Shown here piece by piece: positions 1-8,008 of a DNA stretch of 64,000 nucleotides. The notes below the pieces were generated by a model. That model searched no databases. It was given only the letters and a program-made list of their open reading frames with translations, and was not told the origin of the DNA. This DNA comes from Flammeovirga sp. SJP92 (GTDB lineage Bacteria; Bacteroidota; Bacteroidia; Cytophagales; Flammeovirgaceae): contig NZ_LQAQ01000074.1 of the NCBI RefSeq assembly GCF_001583495.1, forward strand, positions 1 through 64,000. Direction: 5' to 3'. Within the stretch, counting starts at the first letter, position 1, and every line of letters starts with the position of its first letter. The position numbers and the translations under genes were made by a program.

Positions 1-222
1 TTCTTCTACATCAATATATTTTCCTAGCAATGCCAATTTAGTTTCATACACACAATCTTGATTGTTAAAGTCTATATTGATTAAGTCAAAAAAGCAGTCT
101 GAACCAAGTCTAGATTCAAGGTCAGAGTTATTATATAACCAAAATTCAAATTCTTTTACTGCGATATTACCTGATAGGAAGTCTAAAATTTTTCTTTTGG
201 TATTCTCTTCCATAAGCTCCAT
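1..222 (-). CDS. Hypothetical protein, C-terminus beyond window
   Basis: The minus strand is open from an ATG at 222-220 to the window edge, giving 74 codons without a stop. The N-terminus begins MELMEENTKRKILDFLSG and continues with FEFWLYNNSDLESRLG. It has no signal peptide or membrane segment and is acidic with regular hydrophobic spacing, so it is probably a small cytoplasmic helical protein. A second in-frame Met four codons in (MEENT) could be the true start. I do not recognise the family. Small proteins of this style often sit among immunity-type genes, but nothing here proves that. A plus-strand frame at 62-271 covers the same DNA and is much less protein-like. Confidence 0.6.
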   Translation of the reverse strand, partial: MELMEENTKRKILDFLSGNIAVKEFEFWLYNNSDLESRLGSDCFFDLINIDFNNQDCVYETKLALLGKYIDVEE

Positions 223-325
223 CTTTTTTATTACCTGTTGTTGCTATAGACGGGTGATTAAAAATCAATAAAAATATTGAGCTAAGAATTATTGTTCTCA
301 TGATTGTTTCCTTTATAAGTTTGCT

Positions 326-916
326 TTATTCCTCCTCTTTTAATTTTTCGTATTCTTCTTCAACATTTTCACCCACTTCAAATTTTAAAGTATTTTCATC
401 TAAATACTTTATTTTTTCTAGGCTACTTCCTCCTAAACCAGTATATAGTATATAAAATTCTTCTTTGTAAATAACTACTTGAGGTATAGGTTGACATGTT
501 GTTATGAATTGCTGCTTTCTATCTGGTTCATATTCATCAAAGCTTTGATAAGAGCCAATCAATGAGTTACTTTTAAACCTCAGCTCAATTACTCTCAATT
601 GGGTTTTCTTTGTAATTTCTGTGATAACATCATTGTATTTATGTATATATATTGTTCCAGAATCTGTCAAAATTTCAACCCTAGAGCTATCACTATTTAA
701 GCTATAAGATACACTTAAAGTATCAGTTAAAAATTCTCCTTCTTTATAAAATCCAATTAACTTCCATTTCCCATTAAGTTGTGAACTTATACTTTTTAAA
801 GTATCAGCATAAAGTGTTTGCTCTTCTTGATCTATGAATTCGGTATTTTGACAATAACAGTATGAAGTCATAATCAAGAAAAACTTTAACAGATATAGCC
901 TTTTAATTTTCATCAT
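326..916 (-). CDS. Secreted lipocalin-like hypothetical protein
   Basis: This 196-residue protein begins with a signal peptide (MMKIKRLYLLKFFLIMTSYCYCQ). From about residue 45 comes LNGKWKLIGFYKEGEFLTDT, the pattern that opens lipocalin-like small beta-barrels in Bacteroidota (GxWxLxG...), followed by beta-strand-rich sequence and an acidic Glu-rich tail. It is probably exported to the periplasm; a Cys next to the cleavage region (YCYCQ) is not in a good lipobox context. The ligand is unknown. The second Met (MKIKR) may be the actual start. Its neighbours are unrelated small genes on the same strand. Confidence 0.55.
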   Translation of the reverse strand: MMKIKRLYLLKFFLIMTSYCYCQNTEFIDQEEQTLYADTLKSISSQLNGKWKLIGFYKEGEFLTDTLSVSYSLNSDSSRVEILTDSGTIYIHKYNDVITEITKKTQLRVIELRFKSNSLIGSYQSFDEYEPDRKQQFITTCQPIPQVVIYKEEFYILYTGLGGSSLEKIKYLDENTLKFEVGENVEEEYEKLKEEE

Positions 917-991
917 AAAATCTAATGGAATAACTTTAATATTCTCAACAACTGAGGTTTAAGTTATGGTTAGAAGTTTGTTTTTTTATAT

Positions 992-1693
992 TTATAGTCT
1001 TTCCAACATGTAAAGAGTATCTGATATTTTTTTGCTAAATACTTCATCTTCACTTTCATATTCGAAAAAACCTTTTTCTAGTTTATTTGAGTTAACCTCA
1101 ATCCACAGAATTAAAGTATCAATTTCATCTTGATTCAATCCACTGAGTGATTTATTTTTTCCTTTCAAGTCATAATAATAGTTTTCAATAAAGTCTACAT
1201 AGTTTTTGAAACCCTGACTATTAATGTTTAAATCCCATTCATGAAGCATTCCTTTCAAATCATGAATTTTATTGTTGATTTCAATTAAGGTTTTAGAATC
1301 GAAGTAAGGTGCATTATTAATGTCGTATTTCCACCATGCCTTCAGAAATTTTATAATTGTATTTCTTTCATCAATTTCCCATTCATTCCAATTCCCGTAG
1401 TCAAGCTTTCCCAAAATTACAAAAGTGTCCAATACCAATTTTCTTGTGGCAGTTAGTTCAAAAATTCGAGGTAAGTAGTGTTTGAAGTCATAAATATCAC
1501 CCCAAGTTGTCATCGCTTTAAATGCATATTTTGAAATGTCATCGTCTTCTAATTCCCTTAGCTTTTTAGAATGTAAGGTAGATTTATCGTTATCAGAAAC
1601 ACAACACGGACACCCTTCCATAGTTGGCTTGAGTGAATATTTATCAAACGTACTATAAAGTTCTTCTATTGCTATTTTAAATTCTTCTGTCAT
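992..1693 (-). CDS. Conserved hypothetical protein with CPCC motif
   Basis: This 233-residue soluble protein has no signal peptide. Near residue 28 it carries EGCPCCVSD, followed by LRELEDDDISKYAFKAMTTW and a GDIYDFKHYLPRIFEL stretch. This arrangement (a Cys pair, then an LREL...YAFKAMTTWGD...FKHYLPR block) is conserved in a widespread family of uncharacterised bacterial proteins as far as I recall. The clustered cysteines could bind a metal, but that is inference. The rest is predicted helical and rich in Trp and Tyr. It lies 37 bp downstream of the next minus-strand gene and may be co-transcribed with it. Confidence 0.6.
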   Translation of the reverse strand: MTEEFKIAIEELYSTFDKYSLKPTMEGCPCCVSDNDKSTLHSKKLRELEDDDISKYAFKAMTTWGDIYDFKHYLPRIFELTATRKLVLDTFVILGKLDYGNWNEWEIDERNTIIKFLKAWWKYDINNAPYFDSKTLIEINNKIHDLKGMLHEWDLNINSQGFKNYVDFIENYYYDLKGKNKSLSGLNQDEIDTLILWIEVNSNKLEKGFFEYESEDEVFSKKISDTLYMLERL

Positions 1694-1730
1694 GTCTTTT
1701 TTAGCGTGATAACATTATGTGTGTTTTGAT

Positions 1731-2570
1731 TTATAGGTTTATTAATACCGGTATTGAGAGGTTAACCTTTACTTTTTTCCCTTTCTTTACCGCACTATCA
1801 AAATGTAACTTATTTACTATTTCTTTTAAGGGCTTTTCCAGACCTAGAAGATATGGAAAACTAAAATCTGTATTTTCTTGAATTGATTGATAAATTAAAC
1901 TTCCATTTTCCATTATTGTGATATTCACATGAACAAGGTAATTTAGGTTTAATTTTAAATGACCAAACTTTTTGTATAATTCTGTATTGATCAAATCATT
2001 CACTTCTTCATAATTTCCTAAGGGATAACCTCCAAGATTTGACTTTTGAAAATAATATTCTTCCGTTACATAGTAAGAATTTTTTAGTCTTTGAGGTGAT
2101 TTAAAAAAGGGGAATTTGTAAGGTTCTAATATTATTGACTCCACTTCTTCTAAGGTCAAAGTTTTGAATTGTTCTGTTTGTGACAAACCATAAAACCGTC
2201 CTTCAACATATTCATTTTTTACATTTAAATAATTTTCCCCACAATTTGAGATTCGATATTTAGAACGACTATTGTCTATCGCAAATAACCAAATAGAACC
2301 TTTTTGAAACATAGAAAAGTTAGGAGAACAGTCAACTACTTCTCTAGTAAGCATAATTGTATCCTTCTCTAAAAAGCCTCTATAATTTTTATGAATCACT
2401 ATTGATAGAGAATTTTGTTTTAAGTTATTTTCTACAATTTCGCCTAGAACAACAAGGTCTTTTGTTTGATTGGAGTAGGCAAAGCCTCCTACATAATAAC
2501 AATCACAGCTAAAACCATTATTGTAAGTAAGCACAAAAAGAAGGAGTAATATTGAAAATTTAGAGTTCAT
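1731..2570 (-). CDS. Secreted protein, Cys-rich N-domain and TonB_C-like end
   Basis: A signal peptide (MNSKFSILLLLFVLTYNNGFS) is followed at once by CDCYYVGG and then a stretch reading KDLVVLGEIVENN, the kind of opening seen in TIMP/netrin-like OB-fold domains (a mature N-terminal Cys-x-Cys and a 'vxxGxV' strand). The last 80 residues (VNITIMENGSLIYQSIQ ... AVKKGKKVKVNLSIPVLI) resemble the C-terminal domain of TonB, including the 'AVKKGKKVxVxxxIP' ending that closes that fold. No Pro-rich linker or inner-membrane TonB anchor is present, so it is not a canonical TonB. It is probably periplasmic or on the cell surface, function unknown. Confidence 0.5.
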   Translation of the reverse strand: MNSKFSILLLLFVLTYNNGFSCDCYYVGGFAYSNQTKDLVVLGEIVENNLKQNSLSIVIHKNYRGFLEKDTIMLTREVVDCSPNFSMFQKGSIWLFAIDNSRSKYRISNCGENYLNVKNEYVEGRFYGLSQTEQFKTLTLEEVESIILEPYKFPFFKSPQRLKNSYYVTEEYYFQKSNLGGYPLGNYEEVNDLINTELYKKFGHLKLNLNYLVHVNITIMENGSLIYQSIQENTDFSFPYLLGLEKPLKEIVNKLHFDSAVKKGKKVKVNLSIPVLINL

Positions 2571-2671
2571 TTTTTTTTCTTAGAAAAGTGATGACTAAAC
2601 TTATTAATGAGGACTAACCGAACAAGTCTTGCTATATATCTGAAGTAATCTTACCCTTAATTTTTCACTGT

Positions 2672-2791
2672 TCATGTAGGATCTTTTGATAATTCTTTAA
2701 GATAATCAGAGAGCTCTTTCAGGTTATAATCCAATGTAATTCCGTTTGCATTTAGGGATAACTTATTTGGCCTAAATATTACAGTACGTTT
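2672..2791 (-). pseudogene. In-frame extension beyond a TAA stop (40 codons)
   Basis: Directly after the TAA that ends the upstream LRR-like gene, the same frame stays open for 39 more codons, beginning KRTVIFRPNKLSLNANG and ending DYLKELSKDPT before a TGA at 2674-2672. The sequence looks protein-like: amphipathic helix-like ending, codon use like its neighbours. It may be the original C-terminus of the preceding gene cut off by a nonsense mutation, or the tail of a different deleted gene. It has no obvious start codon of its own. Confidence 0.35.
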
Positions 2792-3634
2792 TTATATTCT
2801 TATATACTTTCCTGCTTCCGTTTTAATATGAAGAAATTGAACCTTCTTAATTTTTTGAAGTTCCTCAAGTTGATTTTCTGTCAATCTATTTTCTCTCAAC
2901 TTAAAATGGAAATGTTCATAAGAGAATACACTTGAACTAAAGAGCTTTTTAAAATTATTGAATGAGGTGAATTCCTCATCCTCTAAATCACCAAATTGGT
3001 CGTAGGTTTCGGTGTAGTCCAAACTCCTTAATGCTTTCAAGTTTTCAGATTCTGCTAAATTTTCAATAAAATTCTGATGGTTATAACCTGCTTGGATCGA
3101 AAGTGAAGAGATTTGTAAATGAGGAATTTTGAAAAAGTCATTATTAGGAGCAGAGGGAAGTTCAAGCTCTTCAAGTTTTGGCATTTTTAAAACCAATTTT
3201 GCAATCATTCCATCTTCATCATCATATTCTCCAATGACACTTTGATTGTGGTCTCCAACATCAGTCAATGCAACTTTAAAAGCCTTTAAATTCACGAATT
3301 TAATATCAGACTTTATAATTCTATTAAAGTTCCAATTTCTTGTGCCGTTCGCCCCAGCATCTGGTCCCGTAAAAATTAGTGAGACTATTTGATCTGGGTT
3401 TTCGATTAAAAAATCTTGTAAAGCACAAAACCCATAATTGTATTCATCAGGATCAAATTCAGAAGAAGGCATAGTATCATCATCATCATACCCTTCTCCA
3501 TAAAATACGATTTCGTATAGGTTTCCAATTCGTGAGAAACTAATTCTTGGAGAAGAAGCTAAATTGTAGTCAAGCTCAGAAGAGTTATGATAATTGTAAA
3601 TTCTCTTTTGTAATTCAAGTAGTTTGTCTTCCAT
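2792..3634 (-). CDS. STM4015-like leucine-rich-repeat protein
   Basis: This 280-residue cytoplasmic protein has no signal peptide. An acidic N-terminal part (EGYDDDDTMPSSEFDPDEYN) is followed by LRR-like strands (LKMPKLEELELPS, LQISSLSIQAG, LKALRSLDY), and it ends with VQFLHIKTEAGKYIRI. The overall plan, an N-terminal cap with 'ALQDFLIENPDQIVSLIFTG' and then short LRRs, resembles STM4015-type LRR proteins found next to WGR or ankyrin genes, but no such neighbour is visible here. Its partner and function are unknown. The frame stays open after the stop codon for 39 residues, so the annotated C-terminus may be truncated. Confidence 0.5.
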   Translation of the reverse strand: MEDKLLELQKRIYNYHNSSELDYNLASSPRISFSRIGNLYEIVFYGEGYDDDDTMPSSEFDPDEYNYGFCALQDFLIENPDQIVSLIFTGPDAGANGTRNWNFNRIIKSDIKFVNLKAFKVALTDVGDHNQSVIGEYDDEDGMIAKLVLKMPKLEELELPSAPNNDFFKIPHLQISSLSIQAGYNHQNFIENLAESENLKALRSLDYTETYDQFGDLEDEEFTSFNNFKKLFSSSVFSYEHFHFKLRENRLTENQLEELQKIKKVQFLHIKTEAGKYIRI

Positions 3635-3746
3635 TTTGTTTAGTTTGATTGTTTAGATGGCTACAAGCCTTTTTTATTCGGTTTGAAGAGATCTTGCTTA
3701 GAGGCAATAGTTTGTTAGTATTACTACTAACATGATGCTTGTTCAG

Positions 3747-3878
3747 CTAAATATAAGCATATAACCTAATTTTATCATCAAATTCATCAACTCTGAATTT
3801 TCCGACTTTATCTATTTCAGCTTTAATGGTTTTAAAGTCCTGATTATATAGTTGCTTAAAGTCAGCGAATTTTCTAAA
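3747..3878 (-). pseudogene. Gene remnant (C-terminal fragment)
   Basis: Between two genes, the minus strand has a short protein-like frame bounded upstream by a stop: FRKFADFKQLYNQDFKTIKA through GKFRVDEFDDKIRLYAYI, then TAG. There is no start codon and no continuation in another frame upstream. It looks like the tail of a decayed or deleted gene. I cannot name the family. Confidence 0.3.
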
Positions 3879-3933
3879 CTACGTTTTGTGAGTATGTTTA
3901 TCAATAACTTAAATTTCTACTATTGATATATTT

Positions 3934-4545
3934 CTAGTTTTCATTTAGGAGGTGTTCCAAACATGCTCTAAGTTCTCTGATTAGGTTAATAGACTTTCGA
4001 TTTTCAAAATAATTGATGTATTCAGTACGTGATTTAAATGCTTCCGGATTGTCCTTACATCTTTTTTCATACCCCTTTATCATCTTTAAGATTACCTTGC
4101 TTTTTTTCTTTTTTGTTTCTGTATTCTTGAGAAATTGCTTAGTTAACTCTCTGTCAAATCCGAAAATTAATTCCACATCCAACTCAAAACTGTTATCATA
4201 CGTGTTGCCAAACTTTGCTTTATACAATAGATAAATATCTTCCAATGTCATGACTTTATATAACATGAAAGCACATAGTTCCAATGAAGCTATAGAAATT
4301 GAAATTTTATTTGCACATCTTATTTCTTGTTTCAAAATCCATCTGATTAGAGGCTTATCCTTTATTGAATAATTTCTAAAAAGTTCGAGAACCAAATCAA
4401 TTCTATTTTGTAGGTTAAAATCGTTGATCTTACCATATTCCGTCTCTCCATTATGCTTAAACCTGTATTTATCTAATAACTCTTTCTGTCCACTTCTCCT
4501 GAACTCTTCAATAATTTGCATAGATTGATATTTTTTGTGAGCCAA
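3934..4545 (-). CDS. Hypothetical helical protein
   Basis: This 203-residue protein is basic and predicted almost entirely helical, with no signal peptide or membrane segment. It begins MAHKKYQSMQIIEEFRRSG and contains a Lys-rich stretch (ETKKKKSKVILKMIKGYEKR). I recognise no domain. Its flanks (a gene fragment on one side, a truncated gene on the other) suggest a rearranged accessory region. Confidence 0.45.
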   Translation of the reverse strand: MAHKKYQSMQIIEEFRRSGQKELLDKYRFKHNGETEYGKINDFNLQNRIDLVLELFRNYSIKDKPLIRWILKQEIRCANKISISIASLELCAFMLYKVMTLEDIYLLYKAKFGNTYDNSFELDVELIFGFDRELTKQFLKNTETKKKKSKVILKMIKGYEKRCKDNPEAFKSRTEYINYFENRKSINLIRELRACLEHLLNEN

Positions 4546-4627
4546 ATGACTCGGCTTATTAACGATAACCTTTAAATTTTTGGCAGGGTTGCTTCTAAGT
4601 TAAAACCTGCCAATTTTCACTGCTAAC

Positions 4628-5131
4628 TTAATGTTTTTTATTTATGACAAAGTATTTATTTCTGTTGTCAACGATTAATCTAAATATTGTAGCATTTACT
4701 AAAATTTCCCCACTTTTATCTATCTGATAAACGTACTTATGAGCTACTGAATGATCTAAATATGCTACAGTATCTGTTCTAATTTCGAGCTTGTTGGTCA
4801 AAACTACCTTTTCAAGGTTTTTCTTATCAATTACAATTGTGTTATCGTTGATTTTATAAGTGCCATATCTATACTCACTTAGCCCAAGACTCGAATTATT
4901 AAATATATAAGAGCCATCCGTTTTAAAGTCGATGCCTGTTCCATTGTAGTCACCATCATAAAATATGCGTACAAGTGTCGGTTTATCAAAAGTAGTATTG
5001 ATCTGAACATTCCATATTAAAACTATTGAGCCAAAAACTATTGATAAGCCAACGGGTAAAAGCAAAAATATTTTCTTTTCACTTCGAAAATGTTTGATGT
5101 CAGTAAATAGCGACCACATCAAAAAGAGCAC
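4628..5131 (-). CDS. Membrane protein, apparently 5'-truncated
   Basis: The first codon available as a normal start is GTG at 5131. The frame, however, is open upstream to an ATT at 5157, just after a TGA, and the upstream codons read IFGGFLIIG, which join VLFLMWSLF to make one hydrophobic helix. A second membrane helix follows (IFLLLPVGLSIVFGSIVLIW), then a soluble beta-rich domain (FDKPTLVRIFYDGDYNGTG ... YRYGTYKINDNTIVIDK) resembling small lipocalin-like domains. Starting at GTG would cut the first helix in half, so the original start has probably been lost to a breakpoint near 5158. The function is unknown, and the gene may be a pseudogene. Confidence 0.4.
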   Translation of the reverse strand: MLFLMWSLFTDIKHFRSEKKIFLLLPVGLSIVFGSIVLIWNVQINTTFDKPTLVRIFYDGDYNGTGIDFKTDGSYIFNNSSLGLSEYRYGTYKINDNTIVIDKKNLEKVVLTNKLEIRTDTVAYLDHSVAHKYVYQIDKSGEILVNATIFRLIVDNRNKYFVINKKH

Positions 5132-5157
5132 TCCAATAATTAAAAACCCACCAAAAA

Positions 5158-5649
5158 TTCAAAAGGGATGAGTTTAGTCGATATCTCAGAGAATATCAAG
5201 GAGCTATATGATGAACGTACCAATCAGTAATTCGCAAGTGATCTATAATCAGAAGGTCCACTTTTTAATACAAAAATAAAGCGATACTTCATGTTTTGAA
5301 AAGGGAAAATATATTGTCTCCTACGTCGCCACCCCTGTCAAAAATGAAGTAGCACTTTAAAATGTATCATAAGATCTTTAGGAAAAAAGAAATTTAATTG
5401 AGAAATAAGAAGTAAATTAAGAGTTCAGAAGAAAAACGAGACAGCGTTCAACTAACACTTCCAATACTAATCCCAATTATTGTTTTGCGGTTAATACCTT
5501 AAATAAAAAACGACCAATAGAACCACTATATATACGTTTTTTTGCGTTACCTAACCAAATTTAATTAAGTATTAATGATCAATTATTTTTGGTTTAGTAC
5601 TTTAATGTGTAGAATGTTATTCTGTTTACTTTAAATTAAACTATATTTT
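5158..5649. other. Intergenic region with possible remnant and foldback element
   Basis: This stretch separates the minus-strand accessory genes from the plus-strand phosphatase. It contains a 20-codon plus-strand frame at 5168-5230 (MSLVDISENIKELYDERTNQ) that may be a fragment of a lost gene, then AT-rich sequence, then the foldback element at 5453-5604. I could not identify a clear Bacteroidota promoter (TTTG then TAnnTTTG) for the phosphatase. Confidence 0.35.
5453..5604. repeat. Foldback element family, copy 1
   Basis: This AT-rich stretch matches three others in the window (17227-17373, 19138-about 19290, 30254-30414). Shared landmarks are TTGTTTTGCGGTTA near the left, CCAATAGAACCACTAT in the middle, a GTTTTTTTGCGTT core and a right end GGTTTAGTACTTTAA. 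The sequence folds as one long imperfect hairpin. Here the right end lies 45 bp before the phosphatase start, so the element may sit in that gene's promoter or leader. It has no coding capacity, and its mobility is inferred only from its copies. Confidence 0.5.
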
Positions 5650-6993
5650 ATGAGAATCTCTTTCATTCTAACGCTTTTCAGTCTTTCTCTTCTTTTCATC
5701 AACACATCATTTGGTCAACATCATCATGACCATGATCATACACATGAAGGTTTGCATCATTGGGAAATCCCAAGTAAAGATCCTGATCGAATAATACTGA
5801 CATTCCATGGAGACCCTTCTACAAGCAGAGCAGTGACATGGAGAACGGATAAAAGTGTGGATAGTGCAGTAGCAGAAATTGCGGAAGCAACTGTCAATTC
5901 AAAATTTGAAGATAAGGCCCAAAAAATAACGGCAACAACGGAGGTGTTTGATTTAGGATTGTATAAAGGCAATTCATCACTGAAGGTAAATTACCATAGT
6001 GTTGTTTTTGAAGGTTTAAAGCCTAATACTTTGTATGCTTATAGGGTAAGTGATGGCGGAAAACATAGATCGGAATGGATTCATTTCCGTACCGCTAAAA
6101 AAGAATATGCTCCAACAGAGTTTGTCTATTTTGGAGATGCTCAAAATGATGTTTTAGACCATTGGTCCCGAGTGATCAGAATGGCGTATCAAACGTCACC
6201 TAATGCATCTTTTGTCATTCATGCAGGTGACTTAATCAATCAGGCTCACAAAGACATGGAATGGGCAGAATGGTATAAAGCAGGTGGATTTATCCATAGC
6301 CAATGGTCGGCGATTCCAGTGGTTGGAAATCATGAATTCCGAGGATTGGAAAAAGGAGAGAAGAAGCAATTAGCCATCCAATGGAGGCCTCAATTTACGC
6401 TTCCTGTTGAAAAAGAACTGGATGAAAAATTACATGAAACTGTATACACAGTAGATTATCAAGATGTTCGAATTATTGTTTTGAATTCTAATGACTTATT
6501 GGAAGAACAAACAGCCTATCTTGAAAAGCAACTGAAAAACAGTGATGCTAAATGGAAAATCATAACGTGTCACCACTCCGTTTTTTCACCTGCAAAAGGA
6601 CGTAATTTCCAATTTGCAAGAGACCATTGGAAGCCACTTTTAGATAAATATAACGTTGACTTAGTATTGAATGGTCATGATCATACCTACGCTAGAGGGC
6701 ATGTTCCTACTCGTACTACAGATTCAAAAAATACAAAGGATTTGAGTACTGTTTATGTTACGTCTGTGAGTGGACCAAAGCAATACAAATTGGATCCAGA
6801 ACAAATGAAAGAATACACCGCAGATGGTTATCAATTAGATCAATCAGGGGAGCAAATTCAATTTTATCAAGTCATTAAAATTGATGGAGATCAACTCACT
6901 TATGTGGCTTATACTGCTGTAGGGGAGGAATATGACCGTGCTGTGATTACAAAGAATTTTAAAACAGGAAAGAAGAAGTTGTCACAAAAATAA
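5650..6993 (+). CDS. Secreted purple-acid-phosphatase-like metallophosphoesterase
   Basis: This 447-residue protein probably hydrolyses phosphoesters in the periplasm or outside the cell. A signal peptide (to about residue 22) is followed by a His-rich stretch (QHHHDHDHTHEGLHH), likely metal-binding. A fibronectin-like N-domain (about 40-150, FEGLKPNTLYAYRVSDGG) precedes the calcineurin-like catalytic domain. The metal ligands are visible in order: FGDAQND, HAGDLI, VGNHEFRG, CHHSVFSP and NGHDHTYAR. This is the architecture of bacterial purple acid phosphatases. The next gene starts 14 bp after the stop, so the two may be co-transcribed. The natural substrate cannot be told from the sequence. 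Confidence 0.85.
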   Translation: MRISFILTLFSLSLLFINTSFGQHHHDHDHTHEGLHHWEIPSKDPDRIILTFHGDPSTSRAVTWRTDKSVDSAVAEIAEATVNSKFEDKAQKITATTEVFDLGLYKGNSSLKVNYHSVVFEGLKPNTLYAYRVSDGGKHRSEWIHFRTAKKEYAPTEFVYFGDAQNDVLDHWSRVIRMAYQTSPNASFVIHAGDLINQAHKDMEWAEWYKAGGFIHSQWSAIPVVGNHEFRGLEKGEKKQLAIQWRPQFTLPVEKELDEKLHETVYTVDYQDVRIIVLNSNDLLEEQTAYLEKQLKNSDAKWKIITCHHSVFSPAKGRNFQFARDHWKPLLDKYNVDLVLNGHDHTYARGHVPTRTTDSKNTKDLSTVYVTSVSGPKQYKLDPEQMKEYTADGYQLDQSGEQIQFYQVIKIDGDQLTYVAYTAVGEEYDRAVITKNFKTGKKKLSQK

Positions 6994-7007
6994 TTGAATA
7001 ATAAGAT

Positions 7008-7262
7008 ATGAATGAAATAGATTGGATTGGCTCATTAGGAGTCTTTCAAATATTATTAGCCTACACTTTAAATGTAACAGGGAAACTAGATAGGGGAAGT
7101 ATTGCTTATAAATTATTAAATCTCTTTGGTGCTTCTCTTGCGTGCTTAGCATCAGTTTTAATGAATTATATTCCTTTTATTGTTTTAGAAGGCGTTTGGG
7201 CTTTTGTTTCTCTTTTATCTTTGGTTCGGAAAGAGAAAAATCAGGAAGAAGGAAAAGTGTAA
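7008..7262 (+). CDS. Small CBU_0592-like membrane protein
   Basis: This 84-residue protein has about three hydrophobic segments (IGSLGVFQILLAYTL, LLNLFGASLACLASVLM, FIVLEGVWAFVSLLSL) and a charged C-terminal tail. The pattern 'GxxGVxxILxAYxLN...G...Y.xLNLxGA' matches the CBU_0592-type family of uncharacterised small membrane proteins. It sits between the phosphatase (14 bp upstream) and the acetyltransferase (46 bp downstream) on the same strand, so co-transcription is likely. Its function is unknown. Confidence 0.65.
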   Translation: MNEIDWIGSLGVFQILLAYTLNVTGKLDRGSIAYKLLNLFGASLACLASVLMNYIPFIVLEGVWAFVSLLSLVRKEKNQEEGKV

Positions 7263-7308
7263 CTTTACTAAAGCCTAAGTTCTAATATCAATTATAAATA
7301 CAACAAAT

Positions 7309-7983
7309 ATGAACAAAGTAAATTTTAATACCCTTTATCCCATTGAAGAATTTAAGAATACGGTTTCTTTAAAAGTGTTAGTGGAAGAAAGTGATGTCAA
7401 AAATGTAATCGTAGGAGATTATTCTTATTACAGTGATTTTGATGACCCCACAAAGTTCTTGGAAAAGAATGTGATGTATAATTTTGGAATGTCAGGCACT
7501 CAGCTGAAAATTGGGAAATTCTGTGCTTTAGCCCATGGGGTGAAGTTTATTATGGCAGATGCCAATCACTCTACTAAAGGAGTTTCCACTTTTCCATTTG
7601 CAGTTTTCGGTAAAGAATGGTCGGATAAATTACCGATCGGAGAATATCCATTTAAAGAATACAAGGATATTGAAGTAGGTAATGACGTGTGGATTGGCTA
7701 CGGTGCTACTATCATGCCCAATGTGAAAATAGGTGATGGAGCTATTATTGGCAGTAATTCCACAGTGACATCAGATGTTCCTGATTATGCGGTAGTGGGT
7801 GGAAATCCTGCAAAAGTAATTCGCTATCGATATACCAAAGATGAAATTCATTTATTGAAAGGTTTGAAATGGTGGAATTGGGATAGAGTATATCTGGACG
7901 AGGCCATTGAGATCTTAGTGAAAGGAACGGTAGAGGATCTGCACTTTTTTGCCACTAAAAAAGGATTGATAAAAACATCATAA
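7309..7983 (+). CDS. Vat-like xenobiotic O-acetyltransferase
   Basis: This 224-residue left-handed beta-helix enzyme is predicted to use acetyl-CoA. It matches the streptogramin/CatB acetyltransferase group: MYNFGMSG, IGKFCALAHGVKFIMADANH (catalytic His at about 87), PFAVFG, GNDVWIGYGATIMPNVKIGD hexapeptide repeats, GGNPAKVIRYRY, and LKWWNWD near the end. The family includes Vat enzymes that inactivate group A streptogramins, but many chromosomal homologues in Bacteroidota have unknown substrates. The start has an A-rich leader (AATACAACAAATATG) typical of the phylum. A TTG-start Crp/Fnr gene follows 25 bp after its stop. Confidence 0.8.
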   Translation: MNKVNFNTLYPIEEFKNTVSLKVLVEESDVKNVIVGDYSYYSDFDDPTKFLEKNVMYNFGMSGTQLKIGKFCALAHGVKFIMADANHSTKGVSTFPFAVFGKEWSDKLPIGEYPFKEYKDIEVGNDVWIGYGATIMPNVKIGDGAIIGSNSTVTSDVPDYAVVGGNPAKVIRYRYTKDEIHLLKGLKWWNWDRVYLDEAIEILVKGTVEDLHFFATKKGLIKTS

Positions 7984-8008
7984 TCATAATAAATAACTCT
8001 AATATAAA

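Noticed and set aside
62-271. Plus-strand reading frame of 69 codons at the window start
   Set aside because: The opposite strand has a more protein-like open frame running off the edge with a sensible start; the plus frame is rich in low-complexity Ser and Ile.
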